DNA of 45,647 bases from Ruminococcus sp. (GCA_017481395.1 JAFUPE010000071.1:1-45647); one strand, 5' to 3'. Counted from the stretch's first letter, positions 1 to 7,775 are shown. A program made the numbers and translations. The notes: generated by a model from the sequence alone, not told the origin.

Positions 1-668
1 TCAAGCTCCATCTGCTCGAACTCACGAACACTGAAAATAAAGTTACCGGGTGTAATCTCATTACGGAATGACTTACCAATCTGAGCAACACCGAAAGGAA
101 CCTTTTTGCGGCTTGTACGCTGAATATTAGCAAAGTTTACGAAAATACCCTGAGCTGTCTCGGGACGGAGGTAAATCTCACTTTTGCTGTCCTCGGTAAC
201 GCCCTGGAAGGTTTTAAACATAAGGTTAAACTGACGGATATCGGTAAAGTTAGATTTACCGCAATCAGGACAAGGAATGTTGTGTTCCTTGATATACTCA
301 CTCATCTGAGCGTTGTCCCAGCCTGTTACGTTGGTGCCGTCGAAATCCTCAATAAGATTGTCGGCTCTGTGACGTGTCTTACACTCCTTACAATCCATAA
401 GAGGGTCAGAGAAGCCGCCGAGGTGGCCCGAAGCTACCCATGTCTGGGGATTCATAAGAATTGCAGAGTCAAGACCTACGTTGTATTTATTCTCCTGAAC
501 AAACTTCTTAAGCCAAGCCTTTTTGATATTATTCTTAAGCTCTGCACCTAAGGGGCCGTAGTCCCAAGTATTTGCAAGACCGCCGTAAATTTCAGAACCG
601 GGGTATACAAAGCCTCTGCCCTTACAAAGAGCAACGATTTTTTCCATAGATTTTTCTGTGTTTTTCAT
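1..668 (-). CDS. glyS: Glycyl-tRNA synthetase, single-chain type (3' part cut by window edge)
   Basis: This is the N-terminal part of a class II glycyl-tRNA synthetase of the homodimeric type, which charges tRNA-Gly with glycine in the cytoplasm. The reverse-strand translation shows the family's N-terminus ([15 protein letters not shown], then WDYGPLG), the zinc-type Cys pairs CKEC and CPDCG, and the motif 2 region [19 protein letters not shown] close to the window edge. The start ATG at 668 has AAGGAG seven bases upstream. About 222 codons are visible and the remainder lies outside the window. It is transcribed divergently from pyrR. Assignment is by family motifs and is secure. Confidence 0.95.
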   Translation of the reverse strand, partial: MKNTEKSMEKIVALCKGRGFVYPGSEIYGGLANTWDYGPLGAELKNNIKKAWLKKFVQENKYNVGLDSAILMNPQTWVASGHLGGFSDPLMDCKECKTRHRADNLIEDFDGTNVTGWDNAQMSEYIKEHNIPCPDCGKSNFTDIRQFNLMFKTFQGVTEDSKSEIYLRPETAQGIFVNFANIQRTSRKKVPFGVAQIGKSFRNEITPGNFIFSVREFEQMEL

Positions 669-711
669 ACTATGTACTCCTTACCTATGTAAATATACAA
701 TATACCTTAAC

Positions 712-740
712 ATTGTAATTCAAATAAGATTTGTTGTCAA
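712..740 (-). promoter_or_regulatory. Promoter of glyS
   Basis: Reading the minus strand, TTGACA (740-735) is followed after 17 bases by TACAAT (717-712). No T-box leader fits in the short distance to the start codon. Confidence 0.8.
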
Positions 741-762
741 TATTAAGGTTATTGCTTTTTAA

Positions 763-1366
<604 letters not shown>

Positions 1367-1370
1367 ACTA

Positions 1371-1399
1371 TTGACAAACTTCGACTTTGGCTTTACAAT
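1371..1399 (+). promoter_or_regulatory. Promoter of the TPP riboswitch-thiT unit
   Basis: TTGACA (1371-1376), a 17-base spacer and TACAAT (1394-1399) place the start near 1406, just before the aptamer. It begins five bases after the pyrR stop. Confidence 0.85.
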
Positions 1400-1409
1400 A
1401 AAATAAAAC

Positions 1410-1506
1410 ATAACAGGGGTGCTGACGGCAAGTCGGCTGAGATAGAGAATATACGTGCTTCTCTGACCCTATAACCTGATACGGATAATGCCGGCGTAGG
1501 GAGTAG
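1410..1506 (+). promoter_or_regulatory. TPP riboswitch (THI-box) aptamer
   Basis: The stretch contains the conserved thi-box blocks: ACAGGGGTGCTGACGG, the GGCTGAGATAGAGA segment, ACCCTATAACCTGAT and GGATAATGCCGGCGTAGGGA. It sits between a consensus promoter and an intrinsic terminator in front of a thiamine transporter gene, which is the expected arrangement for TPP-dependent transcription termination. Confidence 0.96.
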
Positions 1507-1521
1507 ATTCACTGTAACAAT

Positions 1522-1556
1522 ACAGCACTGCAGACCGGTATGCAGTGCTGTTTTTT
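1522..1556 (+). terminator. Riboswitch-controlled intrinsic terminator
   Basis: Perfect 11-bp stem ACAGCACTGCA (1522-1532) / TGCAGTGCTGT (1541-1551), 8-base loop, then a run of T. It is the likely expression platform of the TPP riboswitch: formed when TPP is bound, blocking thiT. Confidence 0.92.
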
Positions 1557-1598
1557 ATCTTCTGTTTTGTTTTAAATATTTACAAAGAGGTGTTTTAT

Positions 1599-2186
1599 TT
1601 GAACCAAACAAAGAAAAAACGCGGACTTATGATTGCAGAAAGTGCAATTATGCTTGCCCTTGGCACAGCATTAAGCTTAATCATGTTTGCACCATGGCCT
1701 GCAGGCGGAAGCATTACTGTTTTCTCTATGCTTCCTGTACTGATTATCGCATACCGCTACGGAATGAAGTGGGGCTTCCTGGTTGGAGGTATTTACGGCC
1801 TTATTCAGATGATTTTAGGTCTTTCTAACCTCTCTTATGCCACCAATGCACTTGCTGCAATCTGCATTATTCTTTTTGACTATGTGGTAGCATTTGGTGC
1901 ACTTGGCTTTGGCGGACTTTTCAGAAAAGTAAAGCTTCAGCCTGTAGGCTTTACACTTGGCGTTATTGTTGCCTGTGTGCTCAGATTTTTATGCCACTTC
2001 ATTACAGGTGTGACAGTTTGGGCAGATTATGCCGAGGGTATATGGCCTGTTATTATTTACTCTCTCAGCTATAACGGCTCTTATATGCTTCCTGAGCTTG
2101 TAATCACTGCCGCCGTTGGTGCAGTGCTCATGAGTTTTCTTGATTTTAGAAGCGAAAAGTTAAAACCTTTAAAAAAAGCACAGTAA
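1599..2186 (+). CDS. thiT: ThiT, thiamine-binding S component of an ECF transporter
   Basis: Membrane-embedded substrate-binding subunit that captures thiamine for a shared energy-coupling-factor module. The 195-residue protein has about six hydrophobic segments and the ThiT pattern of an N-terminal amphipathic stretch, GGSITVFSMLPVLIIAYRYG, then GFLVGGIYGLIQM and conserved aromatic residues in the last third (GVTVWADYAEG, YNGSYMLPEL). The start is TTG 1599: it has AAAGAGGTG six bases upstream, whereas the in-frame ATG at 1545 is inside the riboswitch terminator. The TPP riboswitch confirms the substrate. No ECF ATPase or T component is in the window, consistent with a group II ECF transporter. 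Confidence 0.93.
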   Translation: MNQTKKKRGLMIAESAIMLALGTALSLIMFAPWPAGGSITVFSMLPVLIIAYRYGMKWGFLVGGIYGLIQMILGLSNLSYATNALAAICIILFDYVVAFGALGFGGLFRKVKLQPVGFTLGVIVACVLRFLCHFITGVTVWADYAEGIWPVIIYSLSYNGSYMLPELVITAAVGAVLMSFLDFRSEKLKPLKKAQ

Positions 2187-2199
2187 GCACAAAAGTTAA

Positions 2200-2237
2200 G
2201 CTCCCCTTGCCCGACAGGCAAGGGGAGCATTTTTATT
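2200..2237 (+). terminator. Intrinsic terminator of thiT
   Basis: 12-bp perfect stem GCTCCCCTTGCC (2200-2211) / GGCAAGGGGAGC (2217-2228) with a 5-base loop and ATTTTTATT. It lies between convergent thiT and the DUF1015 gene; on the minus strand the T-run is poor, so it mainly serves thiT. Confidence 0.9.
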
Positions 2238-3516
2238 AGTCGAGCTTGTTCATAACTAAACCCGTTATCATTTTGGGGTAAAAGTAGGTGGATTTCTGAG
2301 GCATTTTCTCGCCTTCGGATGCTACGTCTCTGATTTCTTTAACCTTGGTAGGATTAAGCACAAAGGAGCACTGAGCCTTGCCACTATCTACAAAGCTTAT
2401 CGCCTCTTCAAAAAACTTTGTATATGTAAGGTTAATCTGTGCCGCCATGTTAGCCTTATCAATACCAAAAATCTTCTCGAGAATAAGTGTATGCAAAATA
2501 GTAACGTCAAGTGTACGTGAAACCTTGCTTAACTCGGGCAGAAGCTCACCCATAACAGAGATATCCTTTAAAGTGAGCTTATACCACTCGCCCTCGCCTA
2601 CATAAAAGCCGAATGCTTTTTTGCCAAGCTTATCCTCATCTTCAAGCTCAGCTTCCATATTATCGGTAGAAGTGAAAGCCTCAATATCAAAATATTTTGA
2701 GCATTTGCATAAAACCTCGTCGCTGTCAAACTCGGCAAGGTCGCGAACAAGCCTGTGAGTGGGAAAAACTACAAGTCCCGGATGCTCCATATCCACAAGA
2801 TAAATCATCTGGTAGTCCTGAGCATCTCCTTCTTTGGAAATACCGTTTTCACGGCAGTAATTGCGGTAATTAAGAGCTGTTTCGTAGCGGTGGTGACCGT
2901 CGGCTATGTAAATTTTACGCTCCTTGAAATCTGCCACAAGCTTACTTATAATTTTCTCGTCTTTAATTATCCAAAGGCGGTGAGTAACTCCGCCCTTATC
3001 AGTAAGCTCAATATCGGGAGCACCTTTGGAAACTTCATCAATAGTATTAAGAGAAGTATGCTTTTCGTCCATATAAAGTCCGTAAATCTGGCTGAAATTG
3101 CAATTAGTCGCTTTCATAAGGTTAAGGCGGTCTTCCTTTGCCTTGGAAAGGGTGAATTCATGAGGAAGCACAACGCCTTTCTCGAACTCCTCTACCTTAA
3201 GCCTTACTATAATACCTTTAACGGCACCTGATTTGCCATAGGAGGTAAATTCCTCTTCGTATATGTATATAGCAGGAGCATCCTCGCGGATTAAAATACC
3301 CTTATCCTCCCAATCTTTAAGAATGGAGGCAGCATCAGAATATGGATTTTCACCTTTAGGAAGCTCAAGACGAATGATATTATGCTCATTTTCCTCTATA
3401 AAAGCCAGTCGCTCTGCTTCGCTGATAATATCGTAAGGAGGGCAGCAAAGCTTATCAATAGCTCCTGCCTTATCACAATCAAAACGCACACCTTTAAATG
3501 CCATAATATCTGCCAT
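2236..3516 (-). CDS. DUF1015 family protein
   Basis: A 426-residue cytoplasmic protein of the DUF1015 family. Diagnostic blocks are the N-terminal CCPPYDIIS, the central PHEFTLSKAKEDRLNLMKATNCNFSQIYGLY and the IYIADGHHRYETALNY motif, whose paired histidines suggest a metal or nucleotide site. The biochemical role of the family is not established to my knowledge; in anaerobes it is sometimes found beside serine-biosynthesis genes, but none is present here. Start ATG 3516 has GGAGG nine bases upstream. It is a single-gene unit with its own promoter. Confidence 0.85.
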   Translation of the reverse strand: MADIMAFKGVRFDCDKAGAIDKLCCPPYDIISEAERLAFIEENEHNIIRLELPKGENPYSDAASILKDWEDKGILIREDAPAIYIYEEEFTSYGKSGAVKGIIVRLKVEEFEKGVVLPHEFTLSKAKEDRLNLMKATNCNFSQIYGLYMDEKHTSLNTIDEVSKGAPDIELTDKGGVTHRLWIIKDEKIISKLVADFKERKIYIADGHHRYETALNYRNYCRENGISKEGDAQDYQMIYLVDMEHPGLVVFPTHRLVRDLAEFDSDEVLCKCSKYFDIEAFTSTDNMEAELEDEDKLGKKAFGFYVGEGEWYKLTLKDISVMGELLPELSKVSRTLDVTILHTLILEKIFGIDKANMAAQINLTYTKFFEEAISFVDSGKAQCSFVLNPTKVKEIRDVASEGEKMPQKSTYFYPKMITGLVMNKLD

Positions 3517-3546
3517 AATTATTACCTCCGAAAGTAGTACATATTA

Positions 3547-3575
3547 AGTATATCATAAAATATCTATGCCGACAA
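3547..3575 (-). promoter_or_regulatory. Promoter of the DUF1015 gene
   Basis: Minus strand: TTGTCG (3575-3570), 17-base spacer, TATACT (3552-3547), then about 30 bases to the start codon. Confidence 0.65.
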
Positions 3576-3608
3576 GGAGTAAAAAAACAAATTCCACAGT
3601 AAAATTTA

Positions 3609-3637
3609 TTGACAAATCCTAAAACGGTTGATATAAT
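3609..3637 (+). promoter_or_regulatory. Promoter of the tRNA gene
   Basis: Perfect consensus TTGACA (3609-3614), 17-base spacer and TATAAT (3632-3637), as expected for a highly transcribed stable RNA. The start is predicted near 3644. Confidence 0.92.
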
Positions 3638-3656
3638 TACATTTGTCCTTAAATAA

Positions 3657-3733
3657 GGGCCAATAGCTCAGTTGGTTAGAGCAACCGGCTCATAACCGGT
3701 TGGTCCGGGGTTCGAGTCCCTGTTGGCCCACCA
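3657..3733 (+). tRNA. tRNA with CAU anticodon (elongator Met, or Ile2)
   Basis: 77 bases fold as a full cloverleaf: acceptor GGGCCAA/TTGGCCC, D-stem GCTC/GAGC, anticodon stem ACCGG/CCGGT with loop CTCATAA, T-arm with TTCGAGT, discriminator A and an encoded CCA. The anticodon is CAU. It is not the initiator, because positions 1 and 72 pair and the three GC pairs of initiator anticodon stems are missing. Whether it reads AUG or, after lysidine modification, AUA cannot be decided without identity-element comparison. Confidence 0.95.
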
Positions 3734-3742
3734 TAAAACAGA

Positions 3743-3778
3743 AAGCATCTTCAATAGAAGGTGCTTTTTTTCTTTTTT
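3743..3778 (+). terminator. Terminator of the tRNA gene
   Basis: Stem AAGCATCTTC (3743-3752) / GAAGGTGCTT (3757-3766) with one G-T pair and a 4-base loop, followed by a long T-rich tail. Confidence 0.85.
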
Positions 3779-3792
3779 CTTAGATTAAGCCT

Positions 3793-3806
3793 AGGGACTC
3801 GAACCC
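3793..3806 (-). repeat. Inverted copy of the tRNA T-arm
   Basis: AGGGACTCGAACCC is the exact reverse complement of positions 3708-3721 inside the tRNA T-arm. No acceptor or anticodon arm surrounds it, so it is not a second tRNA gene; it may be a fossil of a tRNA or of an attachment site. Confidence 0.6.
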
Positions 3807-3854
3807 AAATTAAAATAACTTTATTCCCTTTCTTTATCCAAATTTCTAAAAACC

Positions 3855-3891
3855 TTGACAATTCGCCTTAACTGTATTATCGTGTTGGTAC
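3855..3891 (+). promoter_or_regulatory. Promoter and probable operator of the ABC transporter pair
   Basis: TTGACA (3855-3860), 17 bases, then TATCGT (3878-3883) as a weak -10. The 19-mer covering the -10 and start region (3873-3891, TGTATTATCGTGTTGGTAC) recurs with three transitions at 7578-7596, in the same position relative to TTGACA. Such a motif over the -10 is typical of a repressor site. GntR-family YtrA-like repressors commonly control this type of ABC operon, but no such gene is present here. Confidence 0.6.
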
Positions 3892-3915
3892 AATTATTCA
3901 AGGAAGGTATATGAA

Positions 3916-4614
3916 ATGAATTTTAAAATCCAAAACTTATCAAAAAGCTTTAACAAAAAGCAAGTGTTAAAAGACATAAGCTTCAGCTTTGAAAGTGGTA
4001 AGATTTACGGACTTTTAGGCAGAAACGGTGCAGGCAAGACCACGCTTTTCAACTGTCTTAATAAAGATATGAAAAACGACGGCGGCAGCTTTTGCATCGA
4101 AGAAAACTTTAAAAGTCGCGAACTAAATCCTGACGATATCGGCTATGTACTATCCACACCTACCGTGCCAGAGTTTTTGACAGGCAGAGAATTTCTTAAG
4201 TTTTTCCTCGACATTCACCAGAAAAATCTTAAGAACACAAAAACCATCGACGAATACTTCGATTTTATGAGCATTGACAAAGAAGACAGAGATAAGCTTC
4301 TTAAAGATTACTCACACGGCATGAAAAACAAAATGCAGATGCTCATCAATATTATAGCCGAACCCAATATTTTACTGCTTGACGAGCCGCTAACTTCTCT
4401 TGATGTTGTCGTTGCAGAGGAAATGAAAGAGCTTCTCAGGTCTGTAAAAAAGGACAGAATCATTATTTTCTCCACCCATATTATGGATTTGGCTTTGGAT
4501 TTATGCGACGAAATCGTTTTGCTTCATAATGGCGAGCTTGAGCTTGTTAACAAAGAAAATCTTAACAGTGCCGATTTTAAAGAAAAGATTATCGCCGCGT
4601 TAAGGGAGGACTAA
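3916..4614 (+). CDS. ABC transporter ATP-binding protein (YtrB/ABC-2 type)
   Basis: A 232-residue ATPase subunit. Walker A is GRNGAGKTT (near residue 36), the signature region is YSHGMKNKMQM instead of LSGGQ, Walker B is ILLLDEPLTSLD and the switch histidine is in FSTHIMDLA. The degenerate signature and short length match ATPases of ABC-2-type exporters and of bacitracin/cell-envelope-stress systems. Start ATG 3916 has GGAAGG eight bases upstream; an overlapping ATG at 3911 opens only a two-codon frame. The gene ends one base before the next start, so it is translationally coupled to the membrane partner. Substrate unknown. Confidence 0.9.
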   Translation: MNFKIQNLSKSFNKKQVLKDISFSFESGKIYGLLGRNGAGKTTLFNCLNKDMKNDGGSFCIEENFKSRELNPDDIGYVLSTPTVPEFLTGREFLKFFLDIHQKNLKNTKTIDEYFDFMSIDKEDRDKLLKDYSHGMKNKMQMLINIIAEPNILLLDEPLTSLDVVVAEEMKELLRSVKKDRIIIFSTHIMDLALDLCDEIVLLHNGELELVNKENLNSADFKEKIIAALRED

Positions 4615-4615
4615 A

Positions 4616-6196
4616 ATGAGAAACACCCTTAGAAATTCCTTCTCCCTAAAAAACACCTACAGAGTCAACAGCATCCTATATGCTATAAAGCAGATTCCCA
4701 TTCTAAAAAAAATACTGCCCGACAGTCTTTACAGAATGATTGGCTTTAAGATTGTAGGGCACATACTATCGTGGATTTGGGAGGTTTTATCTGCGATTTT
4801 CGGCAAAGCTCTTTACTTTGGAGTATTGGTAGGTATAACTTGCCTTATCGGAGAAATCAACCTTAGTTCAGGCTTTGGCAATATTTATATGCATCTGTTC
4901 TTCTTCGGCACCTTACTGGGTACCACACTTAACACCTATATGCTCTCAACCCACAGAACCAAGTATTACGCCATTATGCTTCTGAATATTGATGCAAAAA
5001 AATACAACATCTCAAATTATTTCTACGAAATCCTTCAGATTGCTGTGCTCTACCCCATAGCATTTATTATTCTTTATTTTACCGCAGGCGTGCCTCTTTG
5101 GTTAGGTGTTCTATCTGTATTTTTCACAATCTGTGCAAAAACTGCCGTAGTGGGATATTTGCTACGCTCCTTTGAAAAAGGCAAGGAGGTTAACGGCACG
5201 GACCCCTTCAAGCCTATGACTTTCCCGATTGTAATAATTTGTGTCGTTCTTGCAGTACTTTTACCGGGACTAGGTCACCCTTTCTCATATTTTGCATTAG
5301 GAAGTGCAATGTCGGTAGTTGTTGTTCTTGGTGTTCTCGGCTTTATTAAAATATTCAAGTTCGACCAGTACAGGGCCTTAAGCCGCCAGACTCTGTTAAA
5401 AGCAGAAGCCCTAAAAACAGATTCAAAAAGAGCAGTAGTAACAAATACGGTTAAAACCATAAGCACGGACACAAACATTAAAAGCAAAAAGAAGGGCTTT
5501 GAATTTTTAAATGAGCTATTCATAAAGCGTCACAAGAAGATTTTGTGGAAGCCTGTGCTTATTATTTCAATTGTAGCCTTTGCAATTTTTGCCATTGCCA
5601 ATATAGCAACAATCTTTTTACCTGAATTGGCTACAGAGCTTAACGGCTTGCTTCTTAATTCCCTGCCCTACTTCCTATTTATTATGTATGCCATAAACAG
5701 AGGTATGAGCTATACTCAGGCACTTTTTATAAATTGCGACCACAGCTTACTTACCTATCCTGTTTACAAAAAGCCTAAGAATATCCTTAAGCTTTTTACC
5801 ATAAGGCTTAAAGAAATTGTAAAAATGAACCTTGTACCCGCCTTGGTTATCGGTATGGGTCTTTCAGCACTTCTTTTAGTGTCAGGTGGTACAGATACAC
5901 CTGTAAACTATCTGCTTCTGCTCTTAACGCCTATGGCAATGAGCATATTCTTCTCGGTGCATAACCTGACTATCTACTATCTGTTACAGCCATATAATGC
6001 CAACACAGAGGTTAAAAGCGGTACATATTCCATTATTATGGGTCTTACCTATGCAGTCTGCTATATGTTTATGCATATTGAGCTTCCTACACTGTATTTC
6101 GGATTATCTATACTTGGTTTCTCAATTATTTACTGCTTAATCGCTTGCCTACTTGTTTACAAAAAAGCTCCTGAAACTTTCAGAATAAGAGCATAA
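4616..6196 (+). CDS. Large membrane protein, probable permease of the ABC pair
   Basis: A 526-residue polytopic membrane protein with about ten to twelve hydrophobic segments, in two blocks separated by a charged cytoplasmic stretch (around residues 245-305, rich in Lys/Thr/Arg). Start ATG 4616 is preceded by GGGAGGAC within the end of the ATPase gene. I do not recognise a named family; the two-block layout, position and coupling argue that it is the transmembrane partner of the upstream ATPase. It could export a peptide or lipid or protect the envelope, but the sequence does not decide. Confidence 0.75.
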   Translation: MRNTLRNSFSLKNTYRVNSILYAIKQIPILKKILPDSLYRMIGFKIVGHILSWIWEVLSAIFGKALYFGVLVGITCLIGEINLSSGFGNIYMHLFFFGTLLGTTLNTYMLSTHRTKYYAIMLLNIDAKKYNISNYFYEILQIAVLYPIAFIILYFTAGVPLWLGVLSVFFTICAKTAVVGYLLRSFEKGKEVNGTDPFKPMTFPIVIICVVLAVLLPGLGHPFSYFALGSAMSVVVVLGVLGFIKIFKFDQYRALSRQTLLKAEALKTDSKRAVVTNTVKTISTDTNIKSKKKGFEFLNELFIKRHKKILWKPVLIISIVAFAIFAIANIATIFLPELATELNGLLLNSLPYFLFIMYAINRGMSYTQALFINCDHSLLTYPVYKKPKNILKLFTIRLKEIVKMNLVPALVIGMGLSALLLVSGGTDTPVNYLLLLLTPMAMSIFFSVHNLTIYYLLQPYNANTEVKSGTYSIIMGLTYAVCYMFMHIELPTLYFGLSILGFSIIYCLIACLLVYKKAPETFRIRA

Positions 6197-6198
6197 GC

Positions 6199-6284
6199 CG
6201 TTAGCCACGGGTTAGCCACCCGAGGGCAACTCCACCTTTTGAAAGGAAAGATAAGACTTTTAAGTTTCATCAACGGTGGGGTCA
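6199..6284 (+). repeat. Dispersed intergenic repeat, copy A
   Basis: Starts with GTTAGCCAC twice (6200-6220), continues with CCCGAGGGCAACTC and ends with CATCAACGGTGGGGTCA. It aligns with copy B (20694-20764) and, reversed, with copy C (24635-24709). No coding potential is seen. Confidence 0.75.
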
Positions 6285-6324
6285 AACGTAAAAACTGTGT
6301 TTAGAAAAACAAATATTAAGAATC

Positions 6325-6356
6325 AACCGTCACGGATTATCTGTGGCGGTTTTTTG
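6325..6356 (+). terminator. Terminator of the ABC pair
   Basis: AACCGTCAC (6325-6333) pairs with GTGGCGGTT (6343-6351) with one wobble pair, followed by six T. It lies after repeat copy A, so the repeat would be part of the 3' untranslated region. Confidence 0.85.
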
Positions 6357-6427
6357 TTGCAGGTATACAAAATGCAAAGGTCTTTTATGTTAATTTGTAC
6401 CTGATTATCAAATTTTTCAAATAGATG

Positions 6428-6456
6428 TTGACAAGTTTCCTTGTCATTGTTATAAT
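6428..6456 (+). promoter_or_regulatory. Promoter of the xre-DUF3169 operon
   Basis: Perfect TTGACA (6428-6433), 17-base spacer and perfect TATAAT (6451-6456). Such a strong promoter embedded in operators implies tight repression. Confidence 0.92.
6429..6446. promoter_or_regulatory. Operator O1 (TGACAAG-n4-CTTGTCA)
   Basis: Inverted repeat TGACAAG TTTC CTTGTCA overlapping the -35 box and spacer. The arms are identical to those of O2, 33 bp downstream, i.e. about three helical turns. It is the probable binding site of the Xre protein encoded just downstream. Confidence 0.85.
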
Positions 6457-6461
6457 AAATT

Positions 6462-6479
6462 TGACAAGGATACTTGTCA
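6462..6479. promoter_or_regulatory. Operator O2 (TGACAAG-n4-CTTGTCA)
   Basis: Inverted repeat TGACAAG GATA CTTGTCA at the predicted transcription start. Arms are the same as O1, the 4-base centre differs, as expected for a dimeric HTH regulator reading only the arms. Confidence 0.85.
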
Positions 6480-6507
6480 TTTTGCTAATTTGGAAGGAGT
6501 GAATAAA

Positions 6508-6726
6508 ATGCCCCTTAATAACAAGCTTAAGGAATATCGCTCAGCTCTTGGGGTTAATCAGGCTGAGATGGGTGCTTTGGTAGGCACATCCCGTCAGACC
6601 ATAAGCCAGATAGAGCGTGGGGACTACTCGCCATCTGTTACCCTTGCACTAAAAATCGCAAAGGTGTGCGGAGTAAAGGTTGAAGACATTTTTATTTACA
6701 CGGAGGATGAGGAATATGAAAACTAA
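6508..6726 (+). CDS. Small Xre-family HTH transcriptional regulator
   Basis: A 72-residue protein that is little more than one helix-turn-helix domain: LKEYRSALGVNQAEMGALVG, then TSRQTISQIERGDYSPSVTLALKIA and the acidic tail typical of small Xre regulators paired with a membrane protein. ATG 6508 has GGAAGGAG eight bases upstream; the in-frame TTG at 6490 precedes this ribosome site and is rejected. Two matching operators in its own promoter point to autorepression. It overlaps the next gene by 11 bases, so regulator and membrane protein are co-translated. Confidence 0.92.
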   Translation: MPLNNKLKEYRSALGVNQAEMGALVGTSRQTISQIERGDYSPSVTLALKIAKVCGVKVEDIFIYTEDEEYEN

Positions 6727-7513
6727 CAAAAAATCAAACGATAAAAAGACCCTGAAAGCAGTTATAGTGCTTATTATGCTTTTCGTCTTAGGTGGAGCTT
6801 TCGGATGGTTTATGGGCTATATGTCGACTGAGACTGAAAGCTTCGATTTAACCGCCATAAAAGAGGTTGTCAAAAACATTCTTATTTACGCAACTCCTGT
6901 TGCAATGATTGCAGTTTTTGTATTTGTAACTATATTTTCTTTAATAAGCTACTTCAAAGCCCGCAAAGCAACAGCAAATTGGGACGGCGAGAATGAAGAG
7001 TACATCGAAAAAGTGGAAACTAAGCTTGGCATAATCATCTCTATGCTTACAATTGGCCTTATTTTGGTTTATTCCCTTTTCGGCATAAATGCCTACGCAC
7101 AGTTTTATCTGGCATCAGGCGAAATATTTATGAGCATGTTGCCCCTAAGTATTGCTACCCTTTTAACTATGATAGCCACAATGGTTTACAACACTATTAT
7201 CCAGCGAGCCTGTGTTCAGCTTATTAAAAAAATTAACCCCGAGAAAAAGGGCGAAGCACTTGCAGTTAACTTCCAGAAGGAATGGGAGCAGAGCTTAGAC
7301 GAAGTTCAGAAGCTGATGCTTTACGAAACCGGCTTCCGCACATATAAGGTTATGAGTCACGTAATTATCTTTGTCTGGATGGTTACAGTTTTAGGCATGA
7401 TGTTTGGAACGGGCCTTATGCCTATGCTTATTGTTTCAGCATTATGGCTCACCATGACAATTACTTATATGGTATACGGATATAAAATCGAACATAAAAA
7501 CAAAAAAAGGTAA
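6716..7513 (+). CDS. DUF3169 family membrane protein
   Basis: A 265-residue membrane protein with about six transmembrane segments in three pairs (near residues 14-34 and 55-80, 105-150, 210-255). The conserved DUF3169 region is readable: KKINPEKKGEALAVNFQKEWEQSLDEVQKLMLYETGFRTYK. The start is ATG 6716, with GGAGGATGAGG just upstream inside the xre gene, rather than an upstream in-frame ATG at 6680. DUF3169 genes regularly follow a small Xre gene; the pair may sense membrane state, but the function of the family is not established. Confidence 0.82.
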   Translation: MKTNKKSNDKKTLKAVIVLIMLFVLGGAFGWFMGYMSTETESFDLTAIKEVVKNILIYATPVAMIAVFVFVTIFSLISYFKARKATANWDGENEEYIEKVETKLGIIISMLTIGLILVYSLFGINAYAQFYLASGEIFMSMLPLSIATLLTMIATMVYNTIIQRACVQLIKKINPEKKGEALAVNFQKEWEQSLDEVQKLMLYETGFRTYKVMSHVIIFVWMVTVLGMMFGTGLMPMLIVSALWLTMTITYMVYGYKIEHKNKKR

Positions 7514-7559
7514 TTTTTTACCAAGTCTTTGGCTTTATAAAAAATTTGTCAAAATAGTG

Positions 7560-7604
7560 TTGACATTTATATTGAATTGTATTATTGTATTAGTACGGTA
7601 ATAC
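7560..7604 (+). promoter_or_regulatory. Promoter and operator of the zinc-ribbon/paralog unit
   Basis: TTGACA (7560-7565), 17 bases, TATTGT (7583-7588). The inverted repeat GTATTA-n6-TAATAC (7587-7604) covers the -10 edge and start site. The 19-mer at 7578-7596 matches 16 of 19 positions of the ABC-operon promoter at 3873-3891, with all differences transitions. Confidence 0.65.
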
Positions 7605-7761
7605 AGTCCGCGGAAGGTATATGAAAGATAGGAAGTAAAGGACTGTTGCCGTAAAGGCACAATTGCGGGAAATGCAAATTATCCATCCACTCCCGATTTG
7701 CAAATCCCGCAAGCCTTAATGAGGGTGTATGAAAAATATGAAAATCAGTATTATTTTATAA
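7603..7761 (+). promoter_or_regulatory. Structured mRNA leader with short upstream frames
   Basis: About 170 bases of leader contain ACAGTCC (7603-7609) complementary to GGACTGT (7640-7646), a small TGCC/GGCA hairpin (7647-7659), and a long hairpin with 17-base arms (7663-7679 and 7696-7712) paired except for an A-A/A-A internal loop. A five-codon frame (7621-7638, MKDRK) follows GGAAGG, and a ten-codon frame (7729-7761, MKNMKISIIL) follows GAGGG and stops inside the TAAGGAGG ribosome site of the next gene. I do not recognise a known riboswitch class. Confidence 0.5.
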
Positions 7762-7775
7762 GGAGGTTAATATTT

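Noticed and set aside
1545..1598. ATG 1545 as the start of thiT
   Set aside because: It lies in the terminator hairpin of the TPP riboswitch; TTG 1599 has an AGAGGTG ribosome site.
3781..3830. Second tRNA gene on the minus strand
   Set aside because: Only the T-arm sequence is present; no acceptor, D-arm or anticodon arm can be folded.
7621..7775. Broken GntR regulator gene in the leader of the zinc-ribbon gene
   Set aside because: Translations of all three forward frames show no GntR motif and several stops; complementary arms explain the sequence better.
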